Shown here piece by piece: positions 34,188 through 44,189 of a stretch of 64,000 nt of DNA; the first letter of the stretch is position 1, and each line of letters starts with the position of its first letter. The DNA comes from Isoetes taiwanensis (lineage: Eukaryota; Streptophyta; Lycopodiopsida; Isoetales; Isoetaceae). The translations under genes were made by a program, and so were the position numbers. The stretch covers positions 6,294,736-6,358,735 of the forward strand of contig JAJEKV010000032.1 of assembly GCA_021234155.1 (NCBI GenBank), in the 5' to 3' direction. Below the pieces are notes generated by a model, which saw nothing but the letters and a program-made list of their open reading frames with translations, did not search any database and was not told where the DNA came from.

Positions 34188-36257
34188 TTACTTGGATTTG
34201 TGAAGTAATCTGATTACGTCTCCAATATCATAAGGAAGTCCTGGAAAGTTATTAGTCTTCAATGTTTTGAACACAATTCGTATGATATCCTTTTTGTAGA
34301 AACCATTGTCACAAAATGCATTAATCAATAGTATGATATCCTCAGCAGCATTTACCGGATCCGAATGTGCATAGACGTATGGAAAAACTTGTGAAATTAT
34401 AACCTTACTTGCTTGTCCATATGGCCTGCAACCTTTAGCCTTGATAAACCTGTATACAGGAAAGGGAAGATGTACTCTTTTGTCATATCTATTGGTCTTA
34501 TACATCCCAATGTTCTGCTCTGTAACTTGTAAAGTAACATTTAAGAAGTTCACCTTATATCCGCCCTGCTTTTTCTTTTCATCGTGTTTTCTATACATAG
34601 TTTCATCCTTGATGCCCAGATTTTCCATGTTGTAGATTGTAAGCTCCGACTCAATAGAAAAGAATTCTTGCACTTTGCCAGCATTGATTAGGATTAGATC
34701 ATCGATATATCGGCTTGCAAACTGGAATCTAGGAATATCCTTCATTCTGTTGGAGTGGGCAAGTCTGATAATAAACCTCAGCTCGTACCAAGCAAGGTAC
34801 AAGTTACACCATGCTGGGCTGCATGAAAATCCCATAGGGATTCCTTTCTTCTGTCTCCAAAATTCATTACCCATCTGAAGGTAACAGTGGCACACTAACC
34901 ACTCATTGATCAACTTGAATTCTTGTTTATGTACTATCCTTTTCTTATAAGGAACGTCTGTCTCAATCTTCTCCCATTTTGCAACATATTTCCCAGCTCT
35001 GATCTTAATCACCAGTTTTGACATTGGTGAGGTGTTACACATATATTCCCATATTAAGTCCGCAGCATCATTTATTATTTCCACTAATCCATCTTTGCCA
35101 GTTATGGGGATGTTCTCATAACACTTAGTTATGTCAGCTGAAAAAACATTGAAGACTTTGGTTGGGATATTAAGAACAAAGTCATATGCCGAGTTAATGA
35201 TCCAGCACGGATTGACCTTTTCATTTAACCACACTCTAATTTGTGATGTATTCCAGTGACATACATAAGGCCATATCTCCGTGAAGTTATTTAAAATCCC
35301 TGTTATAAAATCTGCCATTCCAGAGAAGATGGTTTCATGAGAGTTTGTTATCCATCTATATTCAGATTTGTGGGCTTTAAAAATGCCAAGTAAATATGGT
35401 AGTCTGTCATTACATGGTTCCTCTAAGCCAAGCCTTGTGCATATGTCATTTCTGCAATCAGCAATAATCTCATCCTTATTCTGAGGTATCGTTTCAAAAT
35501 CAACACTATTCAGTCTGATGAGAGCCATTTCATTGATGTGTTTCTGACATATAAATGATGCATTGTTAGGAGCCTTATCTAGACCTGATATGTAAAAAAA
35601 TTTTGTCAACCATGTCAGATTTCTCTTTACCTCAGCATCATTCCACACAAATCTTTTTGTTTGGAGGTTTAATTTGTGCTGCACTATTCTTTTATGAGCC
35701 AATTGCAGCACCTGGCTTTTCAAGGCTTCAATTTCCCGTTCACTCATGTGTAACATTTGGAAATGATGTACACTGAAAAACTGTTCACACGTGCAGCACA
35801 TGTCCATCATAAACTCTTCAATAGAGAAGCTTGAGTCTGGTATGTGGTTTAGTCCACAAGAAAAAACTTCCCTAAGTTTATGGCAATGGATTATTTCCAA
35901 ATTGGTGGTACGCACATGCCCAACTTTAGGATCCACATATTTGGCTAGAGTAGGGTTATCACATGGACACTTGTTAGTACTGCCATCAGCAAAGACACTA
36001 TACGGCTTGTATACCTTATCCTTCAATTGCTCAATAAATTTCCATGCGAACAAGGTGCTGTTAACTAGATCATTGGCCATATCAGGGTTGTATCTATTCA
36101 ATACTTCTAAAAAGATGTGTCTCACGCTGAACTTTTCGAGTGACTTTGAGAAAAAAGTGCTATGCACAATTTTAACATCCATGTTCTCTTTCTGGGTGAT
36201 AAGATGTTTTTTCCGATTGCAGTCCCTTATAATAATCCTGGTACATTTTGCCTTCAC
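34188..36257 (-). CDS. Penelope-type reverse transcriptase (PLE exon 3, intact)
   Basis: 689 codons in one frame. N-terminal third: Cys/His-rich segments (STNKCPCDNP; MDMCCTCEQFFSVHHF). Near residue 222 LDKAPNNASFICQK corresponds to the DKG region that precedes RT in Penelope-like proteins. RT motifs: FSADITKCYENIPI near 373 (motif A, the LYTNIP-type signature), KKGIPMGFSCSPAWCNLYLA (motif B), RYIDDLILI near 516-524 (motif C, catalytic YIDD), then VNFLNVTLQV (the FLDV motif) and MYKTNRYDKRVHLPF (the YRKPTDT.. region). These give the RT type with good confidence. No GIY-YIG domain follows; the protein ends LLHKSK. The first codon used is GTG right after the acceptor, which supports an upstream exon. 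No stop or frameshift, so this exon is possibly functional. Confidence 0.85.
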   Translation of the reverse strand: MKAKCTRIIIRDCNRKKHLITQKENMDVKIVHSTFFSKSLEKFSVRHIFLEVLNRYNPDMANDLVNSTLFAWKFIEQLKDKVYKPYSVFADGSTNKCPCDNPTLAKYVDPKVGHVRTTNLEIIHCHKLREVFSCGLNHIPDSSFSIEEFMMDMCCTCEQFFSVHHFQMLHMSEREIEALKSQVLQLAHKRIVQHKLNLQTKRFVWNDAEVKRNLTWLTKFFYISGLDKAPNNASFICQKHINEMALIRLNSVDFETIPQNKDEIIADCRNDICTRLGLEEPCNDRLPYLLGIFKAHKSEYRWITNSHETIFSGMADFITGILNNFTEIWPYVCHWNTSQIRVWLNEKVNPCWIINSAYDFVLNIPTKVFNVFSADITKCYENIPITGKDGLVEIINDAADLIWEYMCNTSPMSKLVIKIRAGKYVAKWEKIETDVPYKKRIVHKQEFKLINEWLVCHCYLQMGNEFWRQKKGIPMGFSCSPAWCNLYLAWYELRFIIRLAHSNRMKDIPRFQFASRYIDDLILINAGKVQEFFSIESELTIYNMENLGIKDETMYRKHDEKKKQGGYKVNFLNVTLQVTEQNIGMYKTNRYDKRVHLPFPVYRFIKAKGCRPYGQASKVIISQVFPYVYAHSDPVNAAEDIILLINAFCDNGFYKKDIIRIVFKTLKTNNFPGLPYDIGDVIRLLHKSK

Positions 36258-36549
36258 CTAAAAATAGAAGTATTAGGGTACTATTGGACATAACCAATTT
36301 AAACTGTTGAATAACAGTATAGTCAATATTATGATTCAATGAATCATAAGTTGCCATGATAATTCTCATCAATAATGTACCAGGTATAGGTGGGAGTGGT
36401 TTTTTTTAAGAAGGATACCACCTACCAGGGAAAAACCGTCACCATAAAAACCCATGGTAGGCTACATAATATGATCATTTAGAATAAATAACATTTTCAT
36501 CATATATAACAGTAATTGAATAAAAAAGAATATTGTTGTATTAATATAC
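36258..36549 (-). other. PLE intron 2, copy B
   Basis: Same 292 bp GT-AG sequence as in copy A. Confidence 0.6.
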
Positions 36550-36836
36550 TTGAAAACAGCATACTACGTACCTCGAATTTTCTGCATAGTTCAATGCAAC
36601 AGGTGTACTATCGTCCAATGATATAATCTTGTTGCCAACCTTAGTCACCGAGTATTCATCACCATATTGTTGAACGTCATCCTCATTGCCTGGTTTGACT
36701 ATCTGTGCAGCATTGCTAGCTGCAGCAACCTTTGGATCAATCGCAACTCTAGGAGGGCGAGCATATGACACAGTGCTTGCATGACTAGCACTGCTTTTGG
36801 CACTATATTTAGTAGAGGGGGATTGTCTGCTCCAAT
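36550..36836 (-). pseudogene. Truncated PLE exon 2, copy B
   Basis: The last about 95 codons of exon 2 (WSRQSPSTKYSAKSSASH ... VALNYAENSRYVV), cut at 36836 and joined in frame to a zinc-finger-like segment upstream. Confidence 0.7.
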
Positions 36837-36999
36837 CCGATGCTACAGGTCTGGTCGCAAGATGCCGAAGCATTCGTTGCCTTGAAGAATTGGTTGCTTT
36901 GAAGAATTGGTTGATGTGGTGGCCACACAGGATACAATATGATTCTTGTTCTCCTTTTTCAAAAAACAGGTCGATGCTTCCCCTGTACCTAGACGTCAT
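36837..36999 (-). pseudogene. BED-type zinc finger fragment fused to PLE exon 2
   Basis: The minus-strand frame begins MTSRYRGSIDLFFEKG, then CILCGHHINQFFKATNSSR and a RHLA run. The CxxC...HxxxH-like spacing with a terminal HL is that of the BED finger found at the N-terminus of hAT transposases. It stays in frame with the PLE sequence from 36836, giving a 152-codon chimera. It is most likely the edge of another transposon. Confidence 0.45.
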
Positions 37000-37019
37000 C
37001 GATGTGCCCCAAAACTAGG

Positions 37020-37295
37020 CTTCCAATACCAGTCGACGAGACCGCTGCCCTTGCGGCCCCTGCCCTGCCTCAAAAAAAAATATAGAAGCAAAATCATGGA
37101 CAATCGAAACCCTAAAATACCATGTTCGATGCTTGCATGTTGAATTTGGGATAGTTTGTGAAATCATAGGTGTAACCATTGAAAAATGCCACTAAAAGCG
37201 TCATGAGAGTATGCGCACTCTAAATCATATAAAAACCTTAGGAAAAAAAGTATAAAAACACAAAAATAACCCCCTGTTATTGTGCTACATATTCA
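37020..37295. other. No recognisable gene
   Basis: AT-rich spacer with an A-rich run near 37071; no coding signal. Confidence 0.4.
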
Positions 37296-38130
37296 ACAGA
37301 TGGAATCATGACAATGGCATTGGCTGGCATAGAACAATGGCTAGGGTAGTCTATTCCATCTGCCCCTTCTATGCACACTTTGCAGATAGGTTGAAACATG
37401 CCATGGCGTGATTGTAGCCTTCCAGAGATGTAATATCATGGAATCACCCTCTGAGATTACTCCAGGTTGCATCACCCTGGTCTGATGAGGCAAGAAAGAG
37501 ACGAATCCCCTCCCAGAGCACAATGGTTATATGGATGGCTAGAGGATCATGGCACCACTGGTACCCATGCATCTGTACCCGATTACCCCCCAAAATCCAT
37601 AGGTCGGCTCATGGCACCTATCAAGCCCAGGACGTCCCCACCAGACAGTGCCTGCGACCCAGGAGGTGTCAAACCCATACCCGACCCACATGTAGTGACC
37701 GATTATAAGCCCACCACACTATAGGAGCCCCAGTTGCCACGCTCAGCAAGGCTCCGCCTCCACTTCACCATTGTGTACATTATATGGTGCTCAATCTTGG
37801 TATAGCATCCACAGCCAGGTGGGTTCTTGTGCACATGCTGCATTTATTGGGATTTATGGGATATATCTCTTTTTCCTACGAGCCTTTAGGTCTCTACCCT
37901 CCCTTATTCCACAAGCACAAGAGCACAACGAAGGAACTAGCATACATCATAAATCCATTCATAACTTCAAATAGAGCATCAATATAAGATTCATCATTCA
38001 TCTAAACAAATAAGGGTTAATCCTTAACTCGAATCTCAAGCTAACTAAGCCTACTAATTGGTATATGAGCTAGATCCACTATCTCTCCGGTTCTCCATGC
38101 TTTGCTGGTTAAATAGCTCCTTCTCCTTCT
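37296..38130. repeat. Diverged LTR fragment
   Basis: It resembles the inside of the gypsy LTR at 14890-15560, including the shared phrases GGCTGGCATA, GGGTAGTC, GCACACTTTGCAGA and a CAGGTGxGTTCTTGT word. No LTR ends, PBS or coding part are found beside it. Confidence 0.6.
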
Positions 38131-38616
38131 CCAATTGACCCCAAATCGATTTGGGGCAAATTGAGGGTGAAGCCCCAATTTTGACTAGCCCTAGATTAGC
38201 AAGTTCATAAGAGCCAATAGATTTGGCCCAAGTAGCAGTTGCTAATTAACTTAATTAATAATTAATTAGCATATTTTAGTTATTGACCAACTAATCTTTC
38301 ATAATTAGCTTATTTAATTGATGTCAGTTTAGCATGGCTAACTTTAGCCCATTTGGTTTATTTTATATATGGTCAACGCACCATTACATCCCCACGGTGA
38401 TGTGTCATGTATTTGTATGTACAATGTATAAATACGTACAATGTCACAGTACATTATCATGCTTTTATGAAGGCAAAGAAAGCATATTACATTATAGGAC
38501 ATCAAAGGGAAATGTTTTACCTGCTGGACAGTCATCTCAGAACCTTCTGGCACAAGGTGCTTTGAAAGCCAATCCAGCCTGCGAAGAATATCACTTCTGT
38601 GCAGTAAGAGTAGTAC
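38131..38616. other. No recognisable gene
   Basis: AT-rich, with a TTAATTAA-rich stretch near 38245-38280. No coding signal. Confidence 0.4.
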
Positions 38617-39440
38617 TTGCATCAGCTCTATGATCCTCAATGGACACGAACAACTATACCCCCGCAGAATGGTCTACCATTAGAACTCACAGAGGACGAT
38701 GTCATCCAAGGTCTACAGCATTTGGCCAATGAAAAAACAGCGGACCTAGACAGTATGCAAGCAGAGTTGCTCAAGTGCGCAAGGCAGCCTATAGTACCAG
38801 TCCTAACTGCCCTGTTCAACAGAGCAGTACAGGAAGGTTTTCCCGGGCAATGGACCACAAGTAAGGTTGCTCCCATTTACAAGGCAGGAGATCCATATTG
38901 TCCAGCCAATTACCGGACAATCATGGTCAATTTAGTGTGTGCAAAACTGCTAGCCGACATTTTAGAGCAGCAGTTGACCGGATGGATAGAAGCAGTAGAT
39001 GTGCGATCCCTCAAGCAAGCAGGGTTTGGACTCCGACACTCAACCCGTGATCGTATCTTCACGTTGAAGACTTTGGTTGAGGACAGCAGGAATCGTCGGC
39101 AAGACCTATATTGTTGCTTCGTTGACTTCGTAAAGGCTTTTGCCACTGTGCCGAGAAAAGTTGTGGGCAAGATAGCGACAACTGGATGTCCCTGTAGATA
39201 TGCAAAATGCGGTGTACAGGTTGTATAAGCATTGTTCAAGCTGAATGCAGCGGATGGGACAACCATTCACTAGCAGTATCGGGGTCTGCCAGGGATGCCC
39301 TCTCTCCCCAACATTGTTTGACCTCTACATTGACCATTTGGAAAGCTGGCTCCTGAACCTGGCTTATACTATAGCAATGGGACTGCAGCTCCTCAAGGCC
39401 CATTGGAAGGACAAGAGAGCTCAGCAGTTAGTCAGATAGA
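38617..39440 (+). pseudogene. LINE reverse transcriptase, partial
   Basis: Frame 38617-39228 shows the RT entry segments EKTADLDSMQAELLKCA, GQWTTSKVAPIYKAGDPYC and NYRTIMVN. It continues with QAGFGLRHSTRDRIFTLKTL and CCFVDFVKAFATVPRKVV (motif A; FVDF with KAF). A frameshift near 39190 leads to MGQPFTSSIGVCQGCPLSPT with FDLYIDHLESW (motif B). The YADD motif is lost in the deletion. Confidence 0.8.
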
Positions 39441-39469
39441 ATGTGCAGGAGCACAAGTGCATACAGGTG

Positions 39470-39760
39470 GAAAAAGAATCTTCACCTCCATTCGCAGAGA
39501 TCTCAGAATTGATACATGCTTATGGATTGGAGAGCCATACTAGGATAGGCTTTGTCAGTGCTGCCAGATAGGAGTCGTTGATGATGAATGTCACACTTTT
39601 CAGAGCTGCTTGGCATATAATCAGATCAAAACACACTACGCTTTGTTGGTTAGGCCCGATGAGCCGCTATACATGATACTGAGCATGGCTTTAGTATGAT
39701 CACTAGGATCATACATTCAAGAGGTAATGGATATGAGGGTTCAGATATGTCCCCAAACAA
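39470..39760 (+). pseudogene. LINE C-terminal Cys-His segment
   Basis: The frame reads LDTCLWIGEPY, a stop, then CQCCQIGVVDDECHTFQSC with AYNQIKTHY. The CxxC...DECHxxxxC pattern is the zinc-knuckle-like end of many LINE proteins. Two stops break it. Confidence 0.65.
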
Positions 39761-39989
39761 GCACTTAATATGTATATACACTTCATCATGTATATTTATA
39801 CAGCTTGTCAGCAGTTCTTATTGCTGCCATGGTTTTTCCCTCGAAAACCATTCCGGGCAGGGATTTTTTTAACTCGGGCAATAATATGCCTGCTATGGTT
39901 TTTGTATTGGGTCCCATAGGCCGATTAACCTTGGGGACGATAAAAAACATTCAATTCAATTTAATTCATTTCTATTCTTTTATAGGACA

Positions 39990-41285
39990 GGCACAATCTT
40001 AAACTTTGAAGAGACTCCATCTAATATCTTTAAGCAATTAATGCATTTTTTATATCAATTTATGGCATATTCTCATTGCATAGAACTTTTATCAGTAGTA
40101 TCAGATTGAACTCCCCAAACCCCTCATGCCAACCACTGAAGGTGAGCATCATTCATGTCTGATTAACATTGCTTCACGTTATAAAGGTCCCAATTAGGAT
40201 CTTCTTTAGGTGGACAACACAACAAGATGTTTGAGTTCAGGATGGATCATCAGAAAAAATTGGGCAATTGGAGATTGATTTTAGATTTGGAAAACTAAGC
40301 TCAAAATCAGCAACATGCCCAGAAGAAAAGAAAGCTAGAAGTCTCTCAAAGTCTCAAGGGCAATCCACAATATCACAGATAGTGGATAATGTGGTATTCC
40401 AACATGAATTCCAGGTCAATGTTTTCCAAAAGAGTCCAACACAGAAGGAAAACACCATACAAGCCATAGAGAAATGTATATAGTCGTCTTCACCGCGTGA
40501 TGACCACACTCTTACCCTTACAAAATTTGAGATGCAAGAATGTGCAGTTGAGTTTCAATTAGTTTGGGCATGAGGCCAACTTCACCAACCTATAGGCAAC
40601 TGTATTCCCATTGTTTGATTACGCGATATAATGGATGGTGTACAGACACAACAGTATCCTCACTATTAATTGTATCTAGTACTCCTGCCTCAGGATTTTG
40701 TTTTTGTTGCCATGGCCATTGGATCCATAATAGAGAGAGAACAGAGAAAGCGAGGAATAAGGGAATGCAAAATCTTCCTATTCTACAACCATAATGCGCA
40801 TAAAGCAAGCAATGCTATTCTGGAAGGTCCTCCAATATTTTGTTCAACTTTACAAACTAGGGCAACAAGAACTAGCCTTTTCGATGATATGTTATTATGA
40901 TTCTACCATTAGAATCAACAATGCATTAGCCCAAACACAATTGCTTTGCCCCACGTAATGATAAGATAGATAGATAGTATTTTTATGTCGCTACCACATG
41001 AGGACATATGACGGACCCCAGAGACATATGAGGAGATCCTAGAATGCTCTGTTGGATCTTTTGCTGCCAAATATAGAAAAAATATTCTACCTTTATGCTC
41101 ACAAATGCTCCCACCTGCGATCATGCTTCTGGCTTTGCTACATCCATCACCGACCTTCTCTTCCACCATCCAGACTTCACATAAAACCCCACTAGTTGCC
41201 TTGGAAGCTATAGTATTCACATAGGCATTGATTGGACGTTAATAGTGGGTTAAACCCACAGGTTTTGGACAAAAGCAGCACTACA
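39990..41285. other. No recognisable gene
   Basis: Short ORFs only (for example 40268-40483 plus, 40915-41220 minus) without known motifs. A small GATA repeat lies near 40964-40978. Confidence 0.4.
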
Positions 41286-41291
41286 ACAGCC

Positions 41292-41397
41292 ATAAAATTC
41301 TTGTACCATGTTCTGTGCACTTGGTCCCAGAATGGTTCAAGTCGTAAAATTCTTGTATCATGTGCTGTGCACTTGGCCCCAGAATGGTTCAAGTTTT
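41292..41397. repeat. 53 bp tandem duplication
   Basis: A unit reading AAAATTCTTGTACCATG...CCCAGAATGGTTCAAG occurs twice in a row with three changes. Confidence 0.9.
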
Positions 41398-42180
41398 GAT
41401 ATCGTAGGAAGGCCCTCTAGCCAATTTCCAGCCCTCGGATGGGAATATATCCTGATGGATATTCCCTCTAGGGCCATCCTAACCGTACACCTCATCGTTT
41501 GACGGGGTCAAACGCTTAGGTGGCTCTATAATTTAGGCCTTTGACAACCTTTGGCAAGGGGTGGGCCACACGACATTGACCTCGGAATAGAATCTACCTA
41601 AATAAAACCTGTTATTATCCCTTTACAATAGGAAACCACCAAATCGACCTTCTCTAAAATAGCAAGCACTTAAAAACTTGTAGCACAAGCCAGCAAAAAA
41701 CAAGACATGCTTTACAAGTCTGTGCATCCATCCGCTGCAGCCACAAAAGCTCATAAACCATCTTCCCCAATTCGAACCTGCAATTGATGAGAGAACACGG
41801 GTTGGGAGAGTCGAACCCCTTGCGCCTAGCGCAGCTCCAAGTAGCCTGCCCGCCCTTAAATGGCAGGGGCTAATCCCATGCATCATGTAAATGCAACCAG
41901 ACACCATTATCTCCTTATTTTTCATTTTGTTTTTTCCTATTTTCAACCCATTCAAGCAATGCCAATCAACCATACATACATGGGCATCTCTTACACAATA
42001 AAATAGATGTTTTTTTTTCATTCCACAAAGGCAATCGATTTCCACACCTTTTTTTTAGCTTTTTTTTTGCTTTTCCATATGCAACAGACCCAACATAGAG
42101 CATCAAGAAACAGACAACACAAAAAAACAAAGACACAAGCAGCAAAGCATCACCTAGCCCATAGCTCATGTCAGCAGCAG
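41398..42180. other. No recognisable gene
   Basis: The minus-strand ORF at 41623-42045 (140 codons) has no motif I know. A tRNA T-arm-like word (GGGGTTCGACTCTCCC, minus) lies near 41800-41815, suggesting SINE debris. Confidence 0.35.
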
Positions 42181-42193
42181 ACCTGTTGGGGTT

Positions 42194-42601
42194 GTGGGAG
42201 TGAGGCCAGCACTAGGTAATGGGGTGATTGACATTGGTGATGATGAGCCTTCTCCTTCCCCTCCTCGTAGGCCCGTTGCACCTGGCCCTAGCATTTATGA
42301 TGTGATACACAATGCTATGCCATCTCCTGTTGTTTTTTCCCCGAACGAGGAGCGAGTGCAGGTAGCCTTGGATGTGATCTCTTCTATTGTTAACATTAAT
42401 ACTCTTGCAAAATCAGTGGCAGCATCAGTTCGACTTTTTAGGATGCAATTGGGGCGGTTATTCTCTGCTCTTGAGGATGCAGTCTCCCACATGGAGTGGG
42501 AGGAGGTGGAGGTTAGTCTTGCGGAGAGGACAACCCCACCATCCATGGCAGCAGCAGCCCCATTGCTTTGCTCCATCTCTAACCCAGGCATCAACAAGTA
42601 A
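42194..42601 (+). CDS. Hypothetical ORF convergent with the Rep-like ORF
   Basis: 135 codons, open from before the first ATG. It has a proline-rich segment (DDEPSPSPPRRPVAPGPS), then a helical part with FSPNEERVQVALDVISSIVN and VRLFRMQLGRLFSALEDAV. The composition looks like protein. It ends 75 bp from the end of the oppositely directed Rep-like ORF, so the two could be the convergent genes of one DNA element. Not recognised. Confidence 0.4.
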   Translation: MGVRPALGNGVIDIGDDEPSPSPPRRPVAPGPSIYDVIHNAMPSPVVFSPNEERVQVALDVISSIVNINTLAKSVAASVRLFRMQLGRLFSALEDAVSHMEWEEVEVSLAERTTPPSMAAAAPLLCSISNPGINK

Positions 42602-42675
42602 ATGCAAACAAATAAATAATGTCAAAACAAATGCAAAATATTTACAAAGATGCTCCGTACACCAACTCAACCAAC

Positions 42676-43400
42676 TCAACCAACAACCATTGTATAATCA
42701 GCAGCGTCCAAAGGAACGTAAGAAGTCCCAGGCTCATCAGACATGGTCTCGGGCCTATATTCATCGTCTAGCCCCTCAACAAAGTTCTCGTCCATGTCCC
42801 CAGGCATCCCAGCCTCATCCCAGTACCCCTTGCGTCCTTTGCCAAGCCTTTGAATAGGCTCCATCTCAGCTGGGATCCCATACAACACGCAACGGATGTC
42901 ACTAGGCAATGCAACCCTGGGGTTTAAGGTCAGGTGCCAGGCAGCCGTCACCCTATGCTCGAATATGAATGCCGTGTTCGAAGGGAGGATCCAACTGGGT
43001 GACAGGATGAACTTGCCAGTTCTAAGCATTCTAGTAATTGTGTAAACACAACTAGCTCTGAGCTGCCTCCCTCCCTGATAATTCACGCATATGTTTCTGT
43101 TATCAAGCACAACAACATGCTTCACGTCTCCCACACCGTAAAGCAAATGCAGATCTTTGCCCATCTCTAATTGCCTCTCAGCAACATTCTTGATGTGGAT
43201 CCTAAAATGTGGCTTACCCATATCCGTTATGCAATAGCCAATGATCCCCTCAAAGCAATGCAATCTGGTGTTCTTGAGTGCCTTACAAACAAGAACAACA
43301 CCAACGGGTTTCCTAGCTCCCCAGCCAAACCTCTTCTTCATGGCCAGATTGACCGCTCTAGGCACCTTGAGCCCAACTCTAAAGACGCACTAGTAGTGGA
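42676..43400 (-). pseudogene. Rep-like (possible HUH replication protein) remnant
   Basis: 230 codons on the minus strand: VNLAMKKRFGWGARKPVGVV, KALKNTRLHCFEGIIGYC, then TDMGKPHFRIHIKNV, and a C-terminal acidic tail. The IGYCxKDxGxPHF context recalls motif 3 (catalytic Tyr followed by Cys-x-Lys) of rolling-circle HUH replication proteins, as in plant and algal genomic copies of Rep-like proteins. Here the lysine is replaced by threonine, which would be expected to harm activity. I compare from memory of the family pattern only. The upstream minus frame (43660-43410, ending LQVLWQQRGG) may be the preceding exon. The first visible start is a GTG; a true ATG start is not evident. It could also be some other mobile-element protein. 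Confidence 0.4.
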
Positions 43401-43406
43401 GAGGGT

Positions 43407-43832
43407 CTAAGTCACTCCCCCTCTCTGCTGCCACAACACCTGCAACACAGTCTTATTCACAGAAGCTAACAAGCATGCAAAGAATTCTCTGGGTGCATCC
43501 ATTCCAGCACCCAGTGTCACACTCACATCCAACAATCCAATTCCCTCATCATACACACCATGGCTACCTCCATCCACAACAGATTTAGCAGAGGATGAGG
43601 CTGGCTGGGCATGTCTGGCAGGTCGCCCTTTCCTGGCTTCCCTCCTCATAGCACAAAGGTTGCAACACAACGCAAATAGACAAGCTGAAAACACAGAGGC
43701 AAAGAGGCTCACCTGATGGGTTCGACAGCACCAGAGTCGACGAAGATGATTTACAGAATGCCAGAATCGGTTTGCAATCCAGATTGGCCATGCCAAAAAA
43801 AGCATGGGCCAGCTTCTATTCACAGAGCTCAC
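43407..43832 (-). CDS. Open frame upstream of the Rep-like remnant
   Basis: 141 codons, of which the later part (AMRREARKGRPARHAQPASS, then GIGLLDVSVTLGAGMDAPRE) looks most protein-like. It ends just before the Rep-like frame in a different frame, so a short intron or a frameshift may connect them. No recognised domain. Confidence 0.3.
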   Translation of the reverse strand: MSSVNRSWPMLFLAWPIWIANRFWHSVNHLRRLWCCRTHQVSLFASVFSACLFALCCNLCAMRREARKGRPARHAQPASSSAKSVVDGGSHGVYDEGIGLLDVSVTLGAGMDAPREFFACLLASVNKTVLQVLWQQRGGVT

Positions 43833-43869
43833 ATCGAATCACGGAGGCGCCATGCCTGACCCGTCCCAA

Positions 43870-44189
43870 CCAGTTCCCAGAATACAGAAAAATTTCTTTT
43901 TGCCCTAAAAACGTACCTACTCTCATGCAATACGCCCCCTAAACATTCCAAATCTTACTAAACGAAACTACGGTTTGTGCAACTAGCCAACCCTTAAAAA
44001 TGTTCAAGAGTCAGCATCAAAAATGTAAAACCCCCTCTCTCAAAAAGATTCTTCACATCATCAGATGGGTCACAACACTCCCAGGAACCTTGGAACCAAT
44101 CTCAACCTTTGAAAGCCTCTACCATTTTGAACTCATCTAGGTTTTGATTAGGAGGATCACCATCGCTGCAGCTCCGGCAGCACCAAGGA
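43870..44189 (+). promoter_or_regulatory. Upstream region and 5' UTR of CDC27
   Basis: 320 bp before the CDC27 start with no ORF on the plus strand and no certain TATA box. The start ATG lies in a GCACCAAGGAATGG context. The transcription start cannot be fixed from sequence. Confidence 0.4.

Larger units (their letters stand above)
31730..36836 (-). mobile_element. Penelope-like retroelement, copy B (RT intact, 5' truncated)
   Basis: 5.1 kb, the direct-repeat partner of copy A. The two are nearly identical over 26074-30291 and 31730-36836, apart from the 906 bp deletion in A. B is cut at 36836, inside exon 2, where it joins unrelated sequence encoding a BED-type finger. Its 3' pseudo-LTR runs straight into the interior of A across six A residues, as expected for head-to-tail Penelope-like arrays. 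Confidence 0.8.
38617..39985 (+). mobile_element. Truncated LINE with 3' end and ATTCA tail
   Basis: Non-LTR element that begins inside the protein and ends with the characteristic 3' UTR (39785-39950: GGTTTTTCCCTCG, CCCATAGGCCGATTAACC, GGGACGATAAAA) followed by an ATTCA-type tandem tail. The middle of the protein, between the GCPLSPT box and the C-terminal Cys-His region, is deleted near 39385-39470. The same 3' end is seen at 7864-8060. Confidence 0.75.

Noticed and set aside
37478-37510. CTGATGAG...CGAA resembling a hammerhead core
   Set aside because: Stem II pairs poorly, GAAA is GAAT, and the corresponding part of the related LTR (15075-15105) does not keep the core.
41780-41860. tRNA gene or SINE on the minus strand
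   Set aside because: A T-arm-like word is present, but no acceptable A box, anticodon arm or acceptor stem could be assembled.
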